In this document: piece after piece, positions 44,927 to 59,106 of the stretch | Layout: each line of letters starts with the position of its first letter | How positions within the stretch are numbered: the first letter of the stretch is position 1 | Assembly (NCBI GenBank): GCA_013397845.1 | Contig: VZTG01006785.1 | Location: forward strand, 801,732 to 865,731 | Reading direction: 5' to 3' | Source: Melanocharis versteri | Lineage: Eukaryota > Chordata > Aves > Passeriformes > Melanocharitidae | Length of the DNA: 64,000 nt | Program-made: the position numbers and the translations under genes | The notes under the pieces: generated by a model | The model's input: the letters and a program-made list of their open reading frames with translations, nothing else | What the model was told of the DNA's origin: nothing | The model's database searches: none

Positions 44927-47900
44927 TTGTCCTCCTCTGAAGAACAGGGACAGTGTTGCCAGCCATCATGGCATGCCTTTGGAAAGTGCTCTGAAGAGAA
45001 AGGGAGAGCAGCTGGATGGTTATCTGAGAAATAGATGGTGAAATATCCTTTAAATGATAGGAAAATGTTAACATTTTTCTGGTGTGCTTCAGTGTAAAGC
45101 TTGATTAGCTAGTAGCCAGAGCCCTGCAAGGCAGGACTGCTTCTAAGTACTGCTATTAATAATGTACTATCATTTATTAATAATTGATACTGCTTTTTTA
45201 GACAGGCAAAAGGGCTTGGAGCTAGTTAAATGTGCCTAAGAAAACGATCCCTCCATTCAGGGGTTGAAATTGGCAGGAATTGCACTTGGGGATCTGCATG
45301 AATGCAGTCCTGCAGCTTGTTGTTGTTTCTGACAGTGAAACTACTGTGGGGCAGGAAAGGAGGGAAGGGGAAACAACCACAGCTGGAATTTTCCCTTCTG
45401 CACACTGCTGCCTCCCTCTCCGTGCCTCGCAGCCGAACTGCAAAGCTCTCCAGAGCTGGCACAGCTACTGCAGAAGGAAGTCCTGGGTGCAGTACCATCC
45501 CCAAGGTTGCTCTGTGAGGCTGAATTTCAACATCTGCTGCAGCAGCAGCTGGGCTGGGATCTCAGTTTTTTCACTTGTGTTCATGTGAGCATTGATTTCT
45601 TTTTGACTGATCTTTTTGGGCTGGAGGAGAGCCCAAGCTAAAACCCCATTTGCAAGCACTGTCCACTCTTAGTCTCCTAGGGTGGATGGAGAGAGCCTTT
45701 GTCTCAGGCATTGTGGAAGTGATGCCTCTAGAGCTCATTGTGGTTTGGCTCCATTTCTTCTTTGGTTTTAGCAGCCAGCATAATTGCTGAGGGGCTGAGC
45801 TATAGAAGAACCTAGATTATTGTAGTAATTTGAAATTTTAATGTTGAAAATGGGAGGTAAATCCAGAGATGTTCCTGTTGTCTCTTTCCAACAAGCATTA
45901 AATAGCATCCACGGAATCCTACTCGGGCAGAGAATTCAACCCTCCCAAGTGGTTTCTCATGACCTTTTGTTTTGGATAGTGACTTTTAGTTATGTTTTGG
46001 TTAAACTTCCATTTAAGTTACCTGTTGCATTTCAAGAAACTTAATGGCTTTGTGAAACTATCAAATGCACGACAACTCTTAAAGCCCCTGTTCCTCATCC
46101 TCTGTAAGGTTCAATGATTGTTAACAAAACAGAATACTGGAAGAGATCACAGCAGACTTCACTAATCACATATATCAAATATTCAACATCCTTTCTTCCT
46201 GGAAAGAACTGACAAGAGCGTCCTTCAAGTTAGATTGGATAAATAATGAGAACATTACTTCTATTTTTCATGGGTCAATATAATAATGTGTCAAAAGATA
46301 AATATGTGCTCTATAAAAATTTTATTGCTTGTGCTACAGGGAATTTTTTACTTCAAGAATAATAATATTTAACAGATGTATATGCTATTTTATAATTGCA
46401 TACAGTGAGATAAAATGGCAGTGCAGTGAAAACAGTATTTTTCAGGGCTAAAAGAGAACTGTGCCATAAGATCTGAAGTAACAGTATTATAATGAGACAT
46501 CAATTAATGCATGTGTCACTACCAGAGAGGGGATTGGAGGCAGAAAATATGTTTTACAAAAGTGAGTTAAAGGCTCACAGAGTCTAAGTTTCAAGCAGAA
46601 CCTGAAGAAGCTAGCCTAGATGACAGGTGATATTTCTGGTTATATCCTTTCATGGAGATACGGAGGTGGTTTCGTGAGTTATCACAGGGCTTTATTACTC
46701 AGGTGAAAACTCCCACTCTATACCAAAGTATTTTATAATGCCAAAAAGGTGGTCCTGCAGCCTTTATGGTTTATACTGTAATAACTTCAGCATGTCTGCA
46801 ACCCTTTCCCTCTGAGAACCACTCTAGCATCTCTTGAGGAAAAGCATCATGATGTATGGTTGTTCACAAACCTAAAAATGCCAATTGCTGCTGTAGGTGA
46901 AGATGTATTTCTTGTGTTTATCCATCCTAGCTAATGATTTTGGAGGGAGATAGTTGGGACAGAGAACAAAAAAACAACTAAAGGAAAAAGACACGGTGTA
47001 TTTTTAAATGTTTGTAGCTTTCCAAATTTGGGGCTAGAACTGAAATAAAGATTTTTCTCTTTTCTGTGGTTTTTTTTTAATTTTTTTTAATTAATAAAAG
47101 CCCTGTAGACATTTTGCTCTAATTGGCAGCTGCAAATAACTGAGCAAGAAAATAACTTGAACAGAATAGAGAGCTGCAGTAGGCAGCCAAAACTGTGGGT
47201 GGGCCTTCCACAGAGCTAAAGAAATGAAGAAAAAAATGGAAGTCAGCTCCCTCTGAGGGATTTTCCTCCGAAAAGCTTTTTATGAGATGGGAATTCAGCT
47301 ACCAGCAATTGACGAGGCAATAATATGAATGACAAACATGCTGCAAAAAATCTGTGTCTCTATTAGCACAGCATTGCTTTCTGTGCTGGATGCTTGAGAT
47401 GATTGAGAGATTGAATTCTGTAGTATTATTTTTTGGTGGCAGTGGGCTTTGTTCACCTGATGTGCCAGAATTTGCAACTGATTTTGGAGTAGTAAGGTTC
47501 ACGTTGATGCAGTGCCAGTCAGTGCCTGCCTGTGATGGCCTCAGCTCTTAGGGCTGTTGGTTCACTGGTGTTGCTGATAAAATCAAACAAATAAAAGGGA
47601 TCAGCAGAACCCATCCCAAATAGGAAGCTCTTCAGAGAGGCTTTTGATTAGTAGTTAGTTGGACTATGGTTGCTTCAATTACTATTATGTTTTTACTCTA
47701 TTAGTTTCTTGTCTATGATAGCTACGCTTTTAAAAGCAGATATGAAGAGTCTTTTAGAAGTCATATTACGTGTCAGAGATTTTAAGACTTGAGAAGTAAT
47801 AAGGACCAATAAAACTGCAGTTTTATTGCTGAAGCGCTGAGCTTGCAGTTTGATCAGATTAGCATTATATGGGCCTTTCTTTTAAAATACTGACAGGTGT

Positions 47901-50900
47901 GACTGCAGCAGCATATATCACAACTGGGTTGTACCCAGAGGTCAGGACACATCCTCCAGTATTTTTGCAGCACAGTTCGGACCATTCTTAGGGGTGACCA
48001 AATGCTGGAATAGCTTCTTTTTGTGTAATGATTTATGTATGAGCCTCTGACAGATACATAGCTTAAAGCTAGGCTTTTCCTGCTCTGGCTGTGCTTCTAA
48101 ATAAACATTTTGAAGGTGCTGAGTTGCTTAGGGGACCTCCTGCACTTCGTGTGAACTGGTGGCATTCAGCTGTACTGACAGCATTAGAGGAATTCTGAAA
48201 GCATGGTTGTGTGAGTTTTCCTAGTGCTGATCTTTTCGAATGCATACAAGTTTTAAAATCTTGACTCATGTTATTTTCTACCAAGATTTAATTGCTTTCT
48301 TGTGAAAATCTCAGAACAAAATGTACTCCCTACATTATCCCTGGAGAAAAGCAGAATACACATTTCTTGATGTACCTTTCTTTTTCTCTTTCTTTGTTAC
48401 TGGTGATGTAGTTCTGTTTATTTTCTTCACTGCTCACTGATACGGGTGAATGAGAAAGGAGTAATGACCCCTCCTCAAAGTTGCCTTAGAAAATCTGGAC
48501 ATTTAATAAACCCATGAACTAACAATCAGAAGGCACATTTGTGGAGTGGCCTCTATGGCTGTGGACACAAACAACCCAAGCAGTTGGCCACCTAGGCAGG
48601 ACAGCTCACCTCCAGAACAGGCTTGTCACAGGCAAACCTTCTTCTCCTCTTAGGAAGGGTCCATTGGACCATTCTAACTGCAAGATCCTGTCTGGTGATG
48701 GTTTAAGGAAAGTGCAGCTGAAATTGGTAAATTTGTGACAAAGAGGATATTCAGGTAGTTCACTGGTGAAGAGAAACATGTTGGAGCACACGGAAATGCT
48801 TTTGGACCTGGTTGGTCAATGAGGCCTAATTGGTCAGTGTGTGCTGATGCTTTCTTCCACATGGTAACCGCATCATACAGAGCAAGAGAAGTCAGCAAAG
48901 CTCATTTCTAACTCTGCCTCAAAAGCAGATCTATCGCTTGATCCTAATCAAGGTAGCTGTCACTGTACCTCTGGCTGAAAACCTGGGGAAAATTACATTT
49001 CTTAAATGACTTATTATCGTTTTGATGCTACTGCTATTACTATGATTAGAGCAGCTCGTGGGTCTGCATGATTTGGCTGTAGCCACTACTGCTCCAGACA
49101 AAGACTATTGCAATTTCAATGTCACCTCATGGGCGGAAAGCCAGTTTGACAATGTTAATTCTCAGAAGTTGGAGTACTCTTCCCATTATATCAACACACG
49201 CATTCGTAGTGGTTGTAAAATTATGCAGCCTTAAAAAAAAAAAAATCCGTGCACATGCCAGTTCTATTATAGACCCCATCTGTGCATCTACTGGTTCAAA
49301 ACAGAAAAAAAATCCCTTGCCTAGCATGTTGATCAACTAATTATTATAAACTACGTCTTGCAGTAACATTCTGTTTCAATGGTGTACAGCTGTTTCTGTG
49401 TTTCTTTCGCCTTTTTCTATCTTTTCCCAGTCATCTTTCTTTGTGCTTTGTAGCCAGTGGAAGAATTGATGAAGTCTTTAAAGTATTTCATCTGTAGTCT
49501 TGATCAAGAACAGTGCACTCAGTCTTTCAAATGAACTCAGTGGACTTCAGATCGGTATCTAATCATAAAAGCCAAAGAGCACTGAGACATACCCTCTGCT
49601 TTTACCCTCGCAAAGCTATGGACTTTTTATCTTCTTTTCAAGGCCCACAGGGATTTAAATCTGCTTCTCAGGCGGTCCTGTGACGTGGCAGGATCAGGCG
49701 GGTGCTTCAGTGGCATCAGAGCTGGCTTACGGAGCTCAGTCCCTGTTGGGCCAGGTCCAGGTTCCATGAGCTGTTGTGCTCGGCAGCCAGACTTGCTCCA
49801 TCTCTGCCCACTCTCCCTTCCCCTTTCCAGGCTCCCCACTCGGTTGCGCTAACACAGTGACTGGTGGAATCCCACCCTAAATGGGCTTGGGGAGCCCGTA
49901 AGCCAATACTCCTTATTTCCCTCCTCCTCCCCAAATTTCCATGCTCCTTTTTGAAGCTGAACTCTTCCCCTTACTGGTTTTACAGTTTGTCCGTGCAAAG
50001 GGAGATACTGGCAGAGCTGAAGACAAACAGCATGGGGTGAGGAGCAGGGCAGACAGGGGAGCTATTTGCAGGGTGTTTTCTCCCAACCAGTCAATGCAGA
50101 AGCCAAGGAAATGGAGTTAAGCCAAAAGACTAAATTATGAGGCTCAGGGTTCAGCATTTACTCTGTAAGTATTTCCACTGAAATTGCTGCTGCTGCTCCC
50201 AGGAAGGATGTGTGAGCACAGTCTAACTCTATCAGCCCCCGGCTCCAAGGCAGGCCCATCTGGTGATGGATCTCTTTCAAACATGAAATAAATTTGGATG
50301 CATTTAGGCTTTGCCTAAAAATCATGCAGTACTTCCAGAGCTGAATGTTCAGTTGACTCTGAACCAGGCAGCATTAGAGCTATGTTTATTTTAGTTGTTT
50401 GTCTTTGCAAATCAGCTCAGACTGAAGGCAGAGAAAGATCTGCATGAATGACTGCAAACAAAAAACTGCTGATTTCCCCAAACTCTGGTTAATTGACCAT
50501 CCACCACTCTAGGAAAAACAGATGGAAACTGTGGCCAGAAAAATAATTTTTAAAATAAAGTCCTTGAAACACCAACAGAGAGGCTGCAACACAAATCTGT
50601 AGCAATGGCTGTTTTTTGGGAATCTTTAGTATTCAGAAGTATTCAGTCAGAATAGTCTGCAGAGCAGGGCATACATGACCCTTGGACCTCACTTCATGTT
50701 GGCTGAGAGCCACCCAATTGTTGTACACTGTAAACATTGCCTCCTCTTGCCTGGCACTGACAGGTTTTCCCACGGCAGGAAGCACCAGCAGCACCAAATA
50801 TTTTCTGAGGGTTTCTCAAAGAAAGAAATTGTATCTGAAAACTGGAGTCCAAGTGGCAAGCCAAGGAAAGGCCTCTACACAAGTCATCTAGAAAAGATAG

Positions 50901-52824
50901 AAAAGCCTCTGTCTGAGAGGAAGGAAGCTCTTTGCCCTGAGTGTCAAAGAGTATCTCTGAGGAAATGCCTGTGGAGTCTATGAATATACCCATGGAATCT
51001 TTCTCCTGTCATATTATTACAGTTTGGTCTGCAATTTTATTGCAGTGTACAAACTAAATCCAAGATCTAAGACTGTTCCCTGTTGGTCTCTTGGCTGCTC
51101 ACATAAGAGGGATGAGGAGAGAACATAGAAGTGTCCCCATTTGCACTTCTTGTTTGAAGGCTGTATTGTGCAGTCTAGACAATGGGGAAGATTAGTCTGC
51201 TTGAAAGATGTTGTATATTAAAGATAATCTTTGAGCAATGGCTGGTCTTGAGGGAGGGATATGAAGCCTCTGTCAGTGCCTGAGGAAGAGAGGGATGCTT
51301 AGTGTTTCACTGGAAACTAACCCTCACATTCATCTGCTGGCCCTGATCTCCAGGCTGATGATGCAATACACGTTCCTCTTCAACTGCTGGAAGAAAAAAG
51401 CAGTTTTGTGCAGTGACTGAGCTGGGGCTGTAACTACTTCTGAATTTAGTGAGAAAAAATTGTTAAATTGGTGGGATACTGTTTTTCAAATGCCTGCTTT
51501 CACTGTTTCAGGTATGAGTTTGCCCTGTAAAGTGAGGTCTCTGAGTAAGCCTGTGCACTTCAGCCTAATGATTCTTTTTTACCAAGACAAAAGTTATTTC
51601 AAATGCCCTGGGGGCCGGAGAACATTGTCTTTGCTTGTCCTTACATGTCACAGCTTACAGAAAACTTCCCTACAAATTAAAGATGTGAGAGCAAACATCA
51701 AAAGCCATGACTACCATATGTGCCTCAGGAAGAGAACATGAGACATCAGGGGACATCTCTTTGATTCTTTTTTTCCCAACAGTTTTAAATTACTCCATAG
51801 TTTACAATTGCAGGGGTATTCTTGCAATGACTGAAAATACATTAAGATACTTCCTGTATGAAAATAGTGGTATTTTCTCCCCACCCTTTCAAAGTAGACT
51901 CAGATCTTCTCCCCTCCAGTTCCATGAGCACTGTAGCTGGCTTAGGTTTCACAGGGAGCTTTTTCCCCTCCAAGTGTCTTAAGATATTTCTCTGTTTGAG
52001 CTTCAGAGATGTGAGCTTCAAAGCTTCACTATCCAGAAAGTGTGTGTAGCAAGTGCTTGCCACACCAGGCAGTGACTAGAAATTAGACAGCTTAATCCTG
52101 AGCCACAAAGCAAATGGTGTGTATGAAAAGGAGAGGCATTACACACTCCACCAAGATGCCAGTCACTCAGGAAGTACACCACCTTGCTTCATGCACCATT
52201 TTTTTTCTACCTCAGGCTTTAATGTTATCACTTACTACATCTTTTGTAAAGCTTACAGGTCATTGCATGAGTCATGCCTTAGTTGAGGCCTCCCTTCTTG
52301 AAGGAGGATGCTGTTTCATCATGGCTGAAGCCAATTCAAATCCAGTTGTCTGTCAGTTGATGCTTGTTCTCACTGCAGCTGGTTCTGTCGTCAGGCAGTG
52401 GTGTGGTTCAAGGAATTGATCTGGCTAAAAATGAGTTTGGCAAAAAATAAAAAATTAATTCTAATCTCCTTGAAGTGGCTTATTTTTTAGTTACTGTACT
52501 ACTTATTGCTGGCACAAATTAAAAGGTGGGGAAACAGTCTGCAAAGACAGAAAATGTGAGTGATTCAGCAACCTGCAATATGCCTAAGGTCAGTTAGACA
52601 CAGTCTGACTGATTCCATGCTTGCTGTTGGATAGAGATTTTTCAAGAGCTGTGGACAGAGAGTTTCTTTATGAATGGTGGTAAAGAAGCAGTATGCTGTC
52701 GGGAAGCAGAATTAAATGTCTTTTTCCTTGCCTCCATCAGTGAGAGCTGTAGGAATGTCATGGAGGTCTTCTGAAGAATGAAAGAAGAATGAAAGAGAAT
52801 TCTGAGAATTCTGAAGAATGAAAG
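44927..52824. other. Non-coding sequence, nothing recognised
   Basis: No exon with splice plus coding support was found. T- and A-rich runs occur at about 47069-47095 and 49233-49245. Open frames at 50675-50983 (plus) and 49627-49934 (minus) overlap frames on other strands and look like chance. Just left of the CR1 copy, at about 52772-52822, the motif CTGAAGAATGAAAG and parts of it are repeated several times. Confidence 0.5.
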
Positions 52825-53228
52825 CATAGAATCATAAAATCATAGAATGGTTTGGGTTGGAAGAGACCGTAAATATCATTTTGGGGGGAGGGCCACCTTC
52901 CACTAGACCAGGTTGCTCAAAGCCCCATCCAGCCTCGCTCTGAACACTTTCAGGGATGATGGCATCCAAGACTTCTCTGGGCAACCTGTTCCAGTGTATC
53001 ACCACCCTTAAAGTAAAGATTCTCTTCCTAATATCTAGCCTAAATCCACCGTCTGTCAATGTAAAGCCATCACCTCTTGTCCTATCACTCCATGCCCTGG
53101 CAAAAAGTCCCTCTCCAGCTCTCTTGCAGGCCCCTTTTCGTACTGGAAGGCTGCTCTGTTGTTTCCCTAGAGCCTTTTCTTCTCCAGGCTGAAAAACCCC
53201 AGCTCCCTCAGCCTGTCTCCACTGTCCT
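52825..53228 (-). mobile_element. CR1 LINE 3' end, minus orientation
   Basis: The plus strand begins with the reverse-complement tail ATAGAATCATAAAATCATAG, then AATGGTTTGGGTTGGAAGAG. It continues through CTCTGAACACTTTCAGGGATG, split in two, GGCAACCTGTTCCAGTGTATC, TAAAGATTCTCTTCCTAATA, and AGCTCCCTCAGCCTGTCTCC near the far end. This is the CR1 3' UTR plus the last part of ORF2 read backwards. It is about 400 bases long, 5' truncated and non-functional. The frame at 52832-53059 (minus) lies entirely inside it. Confidence 0.92.
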
Positions 53229-53570
53229 GTCTTTAATGTGAGTGATGTTCTGTTTGCAAAGTTCAGAGCAGAAATAGCCAGCCTAGGGGTGTGAGTTCTG
53301 ACATTTTGGTCTGCTCTGGGAGAGCTGAGACCATTCTACTCACTTTTCTAACTTCCTGAGCAAGCATGGTGTACCAGGGAGCTCCCAGCACAGACAGCAG
53401 CTTGCTGTAAGACAAATAGGCAGGAGAGCAGCTGGGGCTTGCTGACTCAGCTGTAGCAGCTCCAGCGCTTCCTCACATCCTGCTGCTTTGCATCCTCAGC
53501 GCTGGTGTCACAGCTTTCAATCACGGGCATGTCACCTCCTGCAGTCACAAAAGGCAGAAAGGGAGGTGAG
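53229..53570. other. Moderately GC-rich flank, no gene
   Basis: Unique sequence between the CR1 copy and the CA-rich repeat, with no recognised element. Confidence 0.45.
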
Positions 53571-53640
53571 CACACACACACACAGAAACACACAGAAATA
53601 CACACAGAGACACACACAGAAACACACAGAGACACACGCA
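53571..53640 (+). repeat. CA/GA-rich microsatellite
   Basis: About 70 bases of CACACA interrupted by GAAA and GAGA spacers, in blocks such as CACAGAAACACACAGAAATA. It is imperfect simple sequence. Frames across it encode T-H-R-N repeats (plus) or V-C-V-S repeats (minus) and are not genes. Confidence 0.9.
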
Positions 53641-56600
53641 TGTAGCTCGTGCTGCACATGCATAAGGCTGTGGCAGCCGCAGCATTAAGTGAATCCTGGC
53701 ACTTGCACAGCAACAGTGCCCTTATGGCTCACGCAGCTGCTCTGCATCCAAGGAGAGATGTCCCCTGCGCTGCCACGGCAGATGTCAGACACGGCAATTT
53801 AGGAGACATGGTGCCACCGCAGCCCCAGCCAGGAGGCCGTGAAAGAAAAGGCACAAAGCAAGGCCGCATCTGTTCTGGAACAAAGGACATCTGTCCCTGG
53901 CCTGAGCAGCTTTCTGGCATGATTTCACAAAGACAAAGGCTCAGGTTGACTGATACAAGGCTGGTACTCAATAAAACAAGCCATAAGGTCTTAGGCTGTC
54001 CAAATGTGTGCTGACAGTGAAACGACACTCTGGCAGGAGTGAGGTTTTATTCTTCCATCTAAGGAAGTGGGTAGCACAAGATGGGGATCATCCTGTGCAC
54101 TGCCTTTAACCACACATCTGCCCATGTGTTAGGATCCCTTTGCACTGTTTAAAACCCACACTACTATCAGATTATAGACAACAGATGTTCTATTCAAGTA
54201 GTTTTGTGCGTGACATACTCATAGTAGGAAAAGTTCTTTTGCTTCTTTAGAACCTGGGTTCATCCATTCCTTTCTCCAGGTTGTTAAATTTTACTTATAA
54301 TAACAACTTATTCATTGAAAGGCTGCAAACCGCAGATGTGCATCTGCCTTCTGCATGAGAAAATCTTTTAGAAAGGACGAACATCCATAAAGTATTTGGG
54401 AAAGAAGCTGACCATAGCAAATTGTAATTATTAACTTGCTTAACATCTTTGTTAAACAATATGCTGTACCTCCTTCCCATCTCTGCTGGTGCCAGTAGTG
54501 GCTGTAATGCTTTTTAGCTGGGGAGAATCACAGCAGAAAATTTTGTAGCTGAGTGTGTGTGTACATGTGCACACCAGTGTAATGCAGTGGAGATTTAGTA
54601 GAACAATATCGCAAACCCAGAACAGCCTCAGATTGCATTAACAAGATGAGTCTATTCAGTTGTTATATGCTGAAAAACAGAAGCAAATGACCATTAACAT
54701 TTTATGAGCTTGTAACTTTTCCCTATGCACTCCTTTTTATGTTCAGCCCAAGCTACTGCATTCCTGTCTGTGAGGGTGTGGGGAACAGCCGGCAAAATTC
54801 TCACAGCTGGTTCTGCACAAGTACACAAACGCATGAGAACTCCGTAATAAATTTAGACATTTAAGAAAACCCCAAATCTATGGAAGCTTTTTACACGATA
54901 CTTCTTAATTGCATGCTGGCTCCATTGTGCTTGCCCATGCTTGATCATGTTAAGGCAGAACAACACTGAAAAATTTTAGCCTGATTTATAAAGCTCTGGG
55001 GATGGTGTACTCACTGTCCTGCAGGTAAAAGCCTCTGACTTTGCATCCCATAGTGGTAGTTGTTGAAACTGTTGGCTTTGCCTGGCTGTTGAGAAGCTGA
55101 TTTTCTTACTGCATCTTTGAAGAAAAAAGAAAATAGAGTGTATTCCAGGGAATGAAGACCAGAGGTTTGTATCCTTACTCTGTTCATTGAGTGGGAAATA
55201 TGACTGAGAAAAAAAGGAAAAAAGGGAAAATTTCAGAACTGTAACATTCTGCTAGATGGTTTGAAACTTTACACCTGCTTCTGCATCTGCTATGTCTGCA
55301 GTTTTCACAGGGAAGTGTGAGGCCTAAAATTCGCATTGGGGTTGAGATGAAGTCTGTATATCACCAAATACAGAGGCAAAGTAAAGAAGATAGAAATTAT
55401 TCTTGTGTATACAGGGGTATCCAGATAGAATGTCCAGTCATGGTATGAGAAACTACAATGGGAGAATGGTTAAAAAAACATCTAATTTTCAACTGCTAAC
55501 TGAAGATTTTCTTCTACAGAACAATTTGTTACATACAGCTGTTTGATGGCTTTTGAAAACACAGAAGTTTGCCCAGTTCCTGGCCACCTCTGGCTAAAGG
55601 CATGGCCCCCAGCTGGCACATGCTGAGCATAGGAGAAGGCAGAGCCCTTCTCCGGGTCATCGGGTTTTCATCTGAACCCACTATCACTGGCAAAGGATGA
55701 CTCCTTGAATGCTTTTACTGCCTCCTGCTTGGGAAGCTGCTCTTGAATTTAATTCGAGGCCTCCACAGATGTCAATATTCTCCACCAGCAGATGAGATAA
55801 AGACATCAATTTGGGCATAGAGCCATCAATTTTGTCCTAAAACAGCTTTTTAGAAGTTTGCAGGGCTGGGAAGAAAGCTTAAAACATCTATGGATACTCT
55901 TGATGCTAGTGCCACCTTCATCACCATCAATCTCAATTTTGTTTTGTTCTTCAGTAGTTATAATGATGAATCAGATCTGGGAACTTATTTTTATTAAAAA
56001 TATCCTGATTTAAAACCTGGAGCGAAGTTATACCACCTGAGGTTTGTTAAAACACGACGTTCTAATCAGAAAGTGTCCTGGCACCACTGAAGGAGTGGTG
56101 AAGTAGTGGAATTGAATAGCTGTGAAGGGTACAGGAGCTGATGGAGGTTTACATGAACACTGCCACTAAAGGAGCCATAGTCTGGGTGAATTGTAGATGT
56201 AATGTACGATACAGAGGCAAGTAAAAAAAATATATTCTTGAATTGCCATTAATTAGGAAATGCAGTTACAGGTCTCCATCTTCTACTACAGACCTGAGCA
56301 AATTATTCTGCTGGAGATTTTTCATTCCCCAAATTCCTCAAATGCTCCAGTAGTTATATATAGCCAAAGGTTTTGGAAGGCTGCCATTTATGAGGAGAAG
56401 GACAGTATTTGGCACGTACTGCTACTATGACTGGTGCTCAGAGAAACTGTAATAATACATGAAGTTGAAGAGATGTTGTATTTATAGGTAACAAATTCTT
56501 CAAGGAATCATCATTATCAAGTGTTCACTCAAAAGAATGAATATATATTTATTTTGTTAGCAAACTGAGAAAAGCTGGACTTGATTTTTTCTGGTTTTGA

Positions 56601-59106
56601 GCTGTAACTTGGCTACCCTCTCCAGCTATCTGAAACAAAATAAGAGGCATTGTTTATTTACTGGTTTAACGCCAGTTTCTTGCACTGAACTTTCCTAAAT
56701 CTTGTATTATAAGGATTAGCACTTTGCAATGTGTATTTTAGCCTTGTGACATGTATTTTAGATTGTTGTTTCAAAAATAAGTGCCTTGAGTATTCACAGT
56801 AATGACTGAGAAAAATTAAGAAGGTTCATCTCTTGCAAGATGTCATTCCCACTCTTCTTAGTTAGCCTTAGCCCTCAGCCAAGATTTGTATCCAAGTTAT
56901 ATACCACACCCCAAAGAAATACTAAAGTTTTCATAAGAGGAAAAGAATGCTTTGGGACTGCCAAAATAAAAGCTTCCAAAAATATCTTGGCGATTGAGTC
57001 ATAAACAAAGACATTCTGTAATGGAGGGATAGAAGTCATTGGTATTAGTACCAGGTCTTGCATGTTTGTAACTGTTAGGACTTCGCCAATGCTGCTGTGG
57101 AGGTGAACAAATGCTCCAGGTGTGAACCATGGGCGCGCTGAGTCCAGAGATGTCCAGTCTTAGCCTTGGCTCTGGTCCTTGTTGCCTTCTGTCTTTCTGA
57201 GCTCTGGAACCAAATATGTCAGTTCCCTGAACTGACACTGAGACTTGAAAGACCCTGCTGGCTCCTGTAAAATCCTGTGCCCTGAAATAGTGTCAGGATG
57301 AAGCTGTATGGAAAAGTGATCGTTTATTAATGCTACAAGTAGCAAATAGAACCCACCATTTCTCCACAGGATTTAGCATCTAGGTTTATTTAAACAGCCT
57401 CTGGGCTGTCTACTGTCACCAGAGAGCTCTCCTTAGCATTGGATGAAGAAATCTGCAATTCTCTTGCTCATTTCTTGACAGTTTTTTGATAATATATTGA
57501 GCCATTTATTTTCTGGTGAAAAGTCTAAAAATGAACACTGGAAATTCTTAAATAAAACCAGGCAATTTAAAAAATTTGAGTGCACTGTCCCCCTGCCCTA
57601 AATCCTTCATCACTTACAGTTGCAGATGGATAGTAGCCAAAAACACATTATTGTTTTTTCATGTTTTGTCTTTAATAGATCTTTCTCTCTGCATTTTATT
57701 CTTTGGAAACTTTCCTGATAAATGTGACAGAAATTTGAAAGCTGTAGGTTTTATTTATTTATTTACCTACTTACTTTGCCATTAAGCTCCAGGAATGATC
57801 ATTTGCTTTCCTCTGAGAGGTTGTTCATTGTGTAACATTAATTATCCATGGTTATAGAGACTGCAAACCCTCTAGTGGATACAGTGGCCCCTGTGGTAAA
57901 TGGTGGAGAAGCCTCATCATAGTACACATTAGCAATATTTTAGTTAAGAACTTGTCAGCCTCCATGAAACTCCCCCATTATTCAGGATTTCTGAGCGATC
58001 TATAAATATTTGCTCTGGTACAAAAGAGCTCAGCTGAAGAGCTCCTATTTTTAGCTGGAGGTTAGGTTTGGTTGTTTGTTGTTTCGGTTTTCATCTCCTT
58101 TTAAAGAGATGCTGTCAAGGTTAATGGAACCATAATTTGACCTCCCTTTTCAATGCTCTGCCTGTTTGCCTTGTGTGTGTATTTCCGTATATGTGACCGT
58201 TCCCTCAACAAATGTGTCACAACAAGTCGCTGCAAAAGGTGGAGACAGGACAATAAAATTAATTGGCAGCTTGTACAAGACTGAATTCAGTAGTAGTCAG
58301 GCGCAGTCTATCTTGTGTCACAAGGTTTTGAACCTTTGTTAAGAAAAAAAAGATCCTGTAATTAATCCTCAATGCCTCTCTTAGGGCTTAATCGTGCGAT
58401 GGGATGTGCCTACACTGCCCTAAATGCTCAGTGAATGGTGTCATCATCTCTTGCCCTGACCCAGCAAGGCACTTTAGCGTGGTGGATAGCTCTTGTGACA
58501 CATAGGTCTGATGGGTTTGTCTTTTATTAAATGGTGTAGAAGTTCTCCTCATGAGCACGGTGGTGGGGCTTTTTTTCCCGACTGTTCATAGTGCAGCAAG
58601 CCTCCTAATGGAAGCAGTCAGAATTATCATCAATCATGGTGAACTTAACTGAGCTCCGCTGCCCTTATGAGGGGATTGGAGCAATTACTTTGAAGGCCAA
58701 ATCATGTCTCATTAAACTCCTCTGGTGAAGGATACTGCATGTTTTGATTGGTGTTTGTTGGTGTTCGTCTGCATAGCTGGCATCGTGTAGATACATAAAA
58801 GCACAAGGAGGGGAATGCCTGTTTGGGCCTTGCTCATCTGTCTCTAAATTGGGAAGCAGAGTAAGGGGCAGGCTTTTAGCTGTCAAGCATTGCCCATATT
58901 GCATTTTACAGTATTTTACAAATACCTATTAAATCTTGTGTTGAAAAAAAAAATGTTTAAGTTTTGCCCTTGAGATATTACAATACTGCCAACTAAGGGC
59001 ACAGTTCAATCAAAATTTGGCTCATTTGGGCATATAGGGTAGAACAAAATCTTTGTTGACTCTTACGCTTTCAGTGCACATGACACACCAGGTACATATG
59101 TGGAGC
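53641..59106. other. Non-coding sequence, nothing recognised as a gene
   Basis: A slightly GC-rich patch at 53640-53900 carries overlapping frames on both strands. On the minus strand, 57300-57340 reads like the 3' part of an LTR (an AATAAACGATCAC block), but no paired LTR or TG...CA ends could be set, so none is called. A perfect hairpin lies at 57217-57237. Confidence 0.45.
57217..57237. other. Perfect inverted repeat, 9-bp arms and 3-base loop
   Basis: TGTCAGTTC, loop CCT, GAACTGACA. The arms are exactly complementary. It could be a chance hairpin or a palindromic protein-binding site; there is no context to decide. Confidence 0.5.

Noticed and set aside
52832..53059. 75-codon minus frame
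   Set aside because: It is part of the minus-oriented CR1 3' end.
53447..53713. Cysteine/valine/serine-repeat minus frame and T-H-rich plus frame
   Set aside because: Both are translations of the CA-rich microsatellite.
57040..57380. Possible solitary LTR on the minus strand
   Set aside because: An AATAAACGATCAC block is suggestive, but no terminal TG/CA pair, target duplication, primer-binding site or second copy could be identified.
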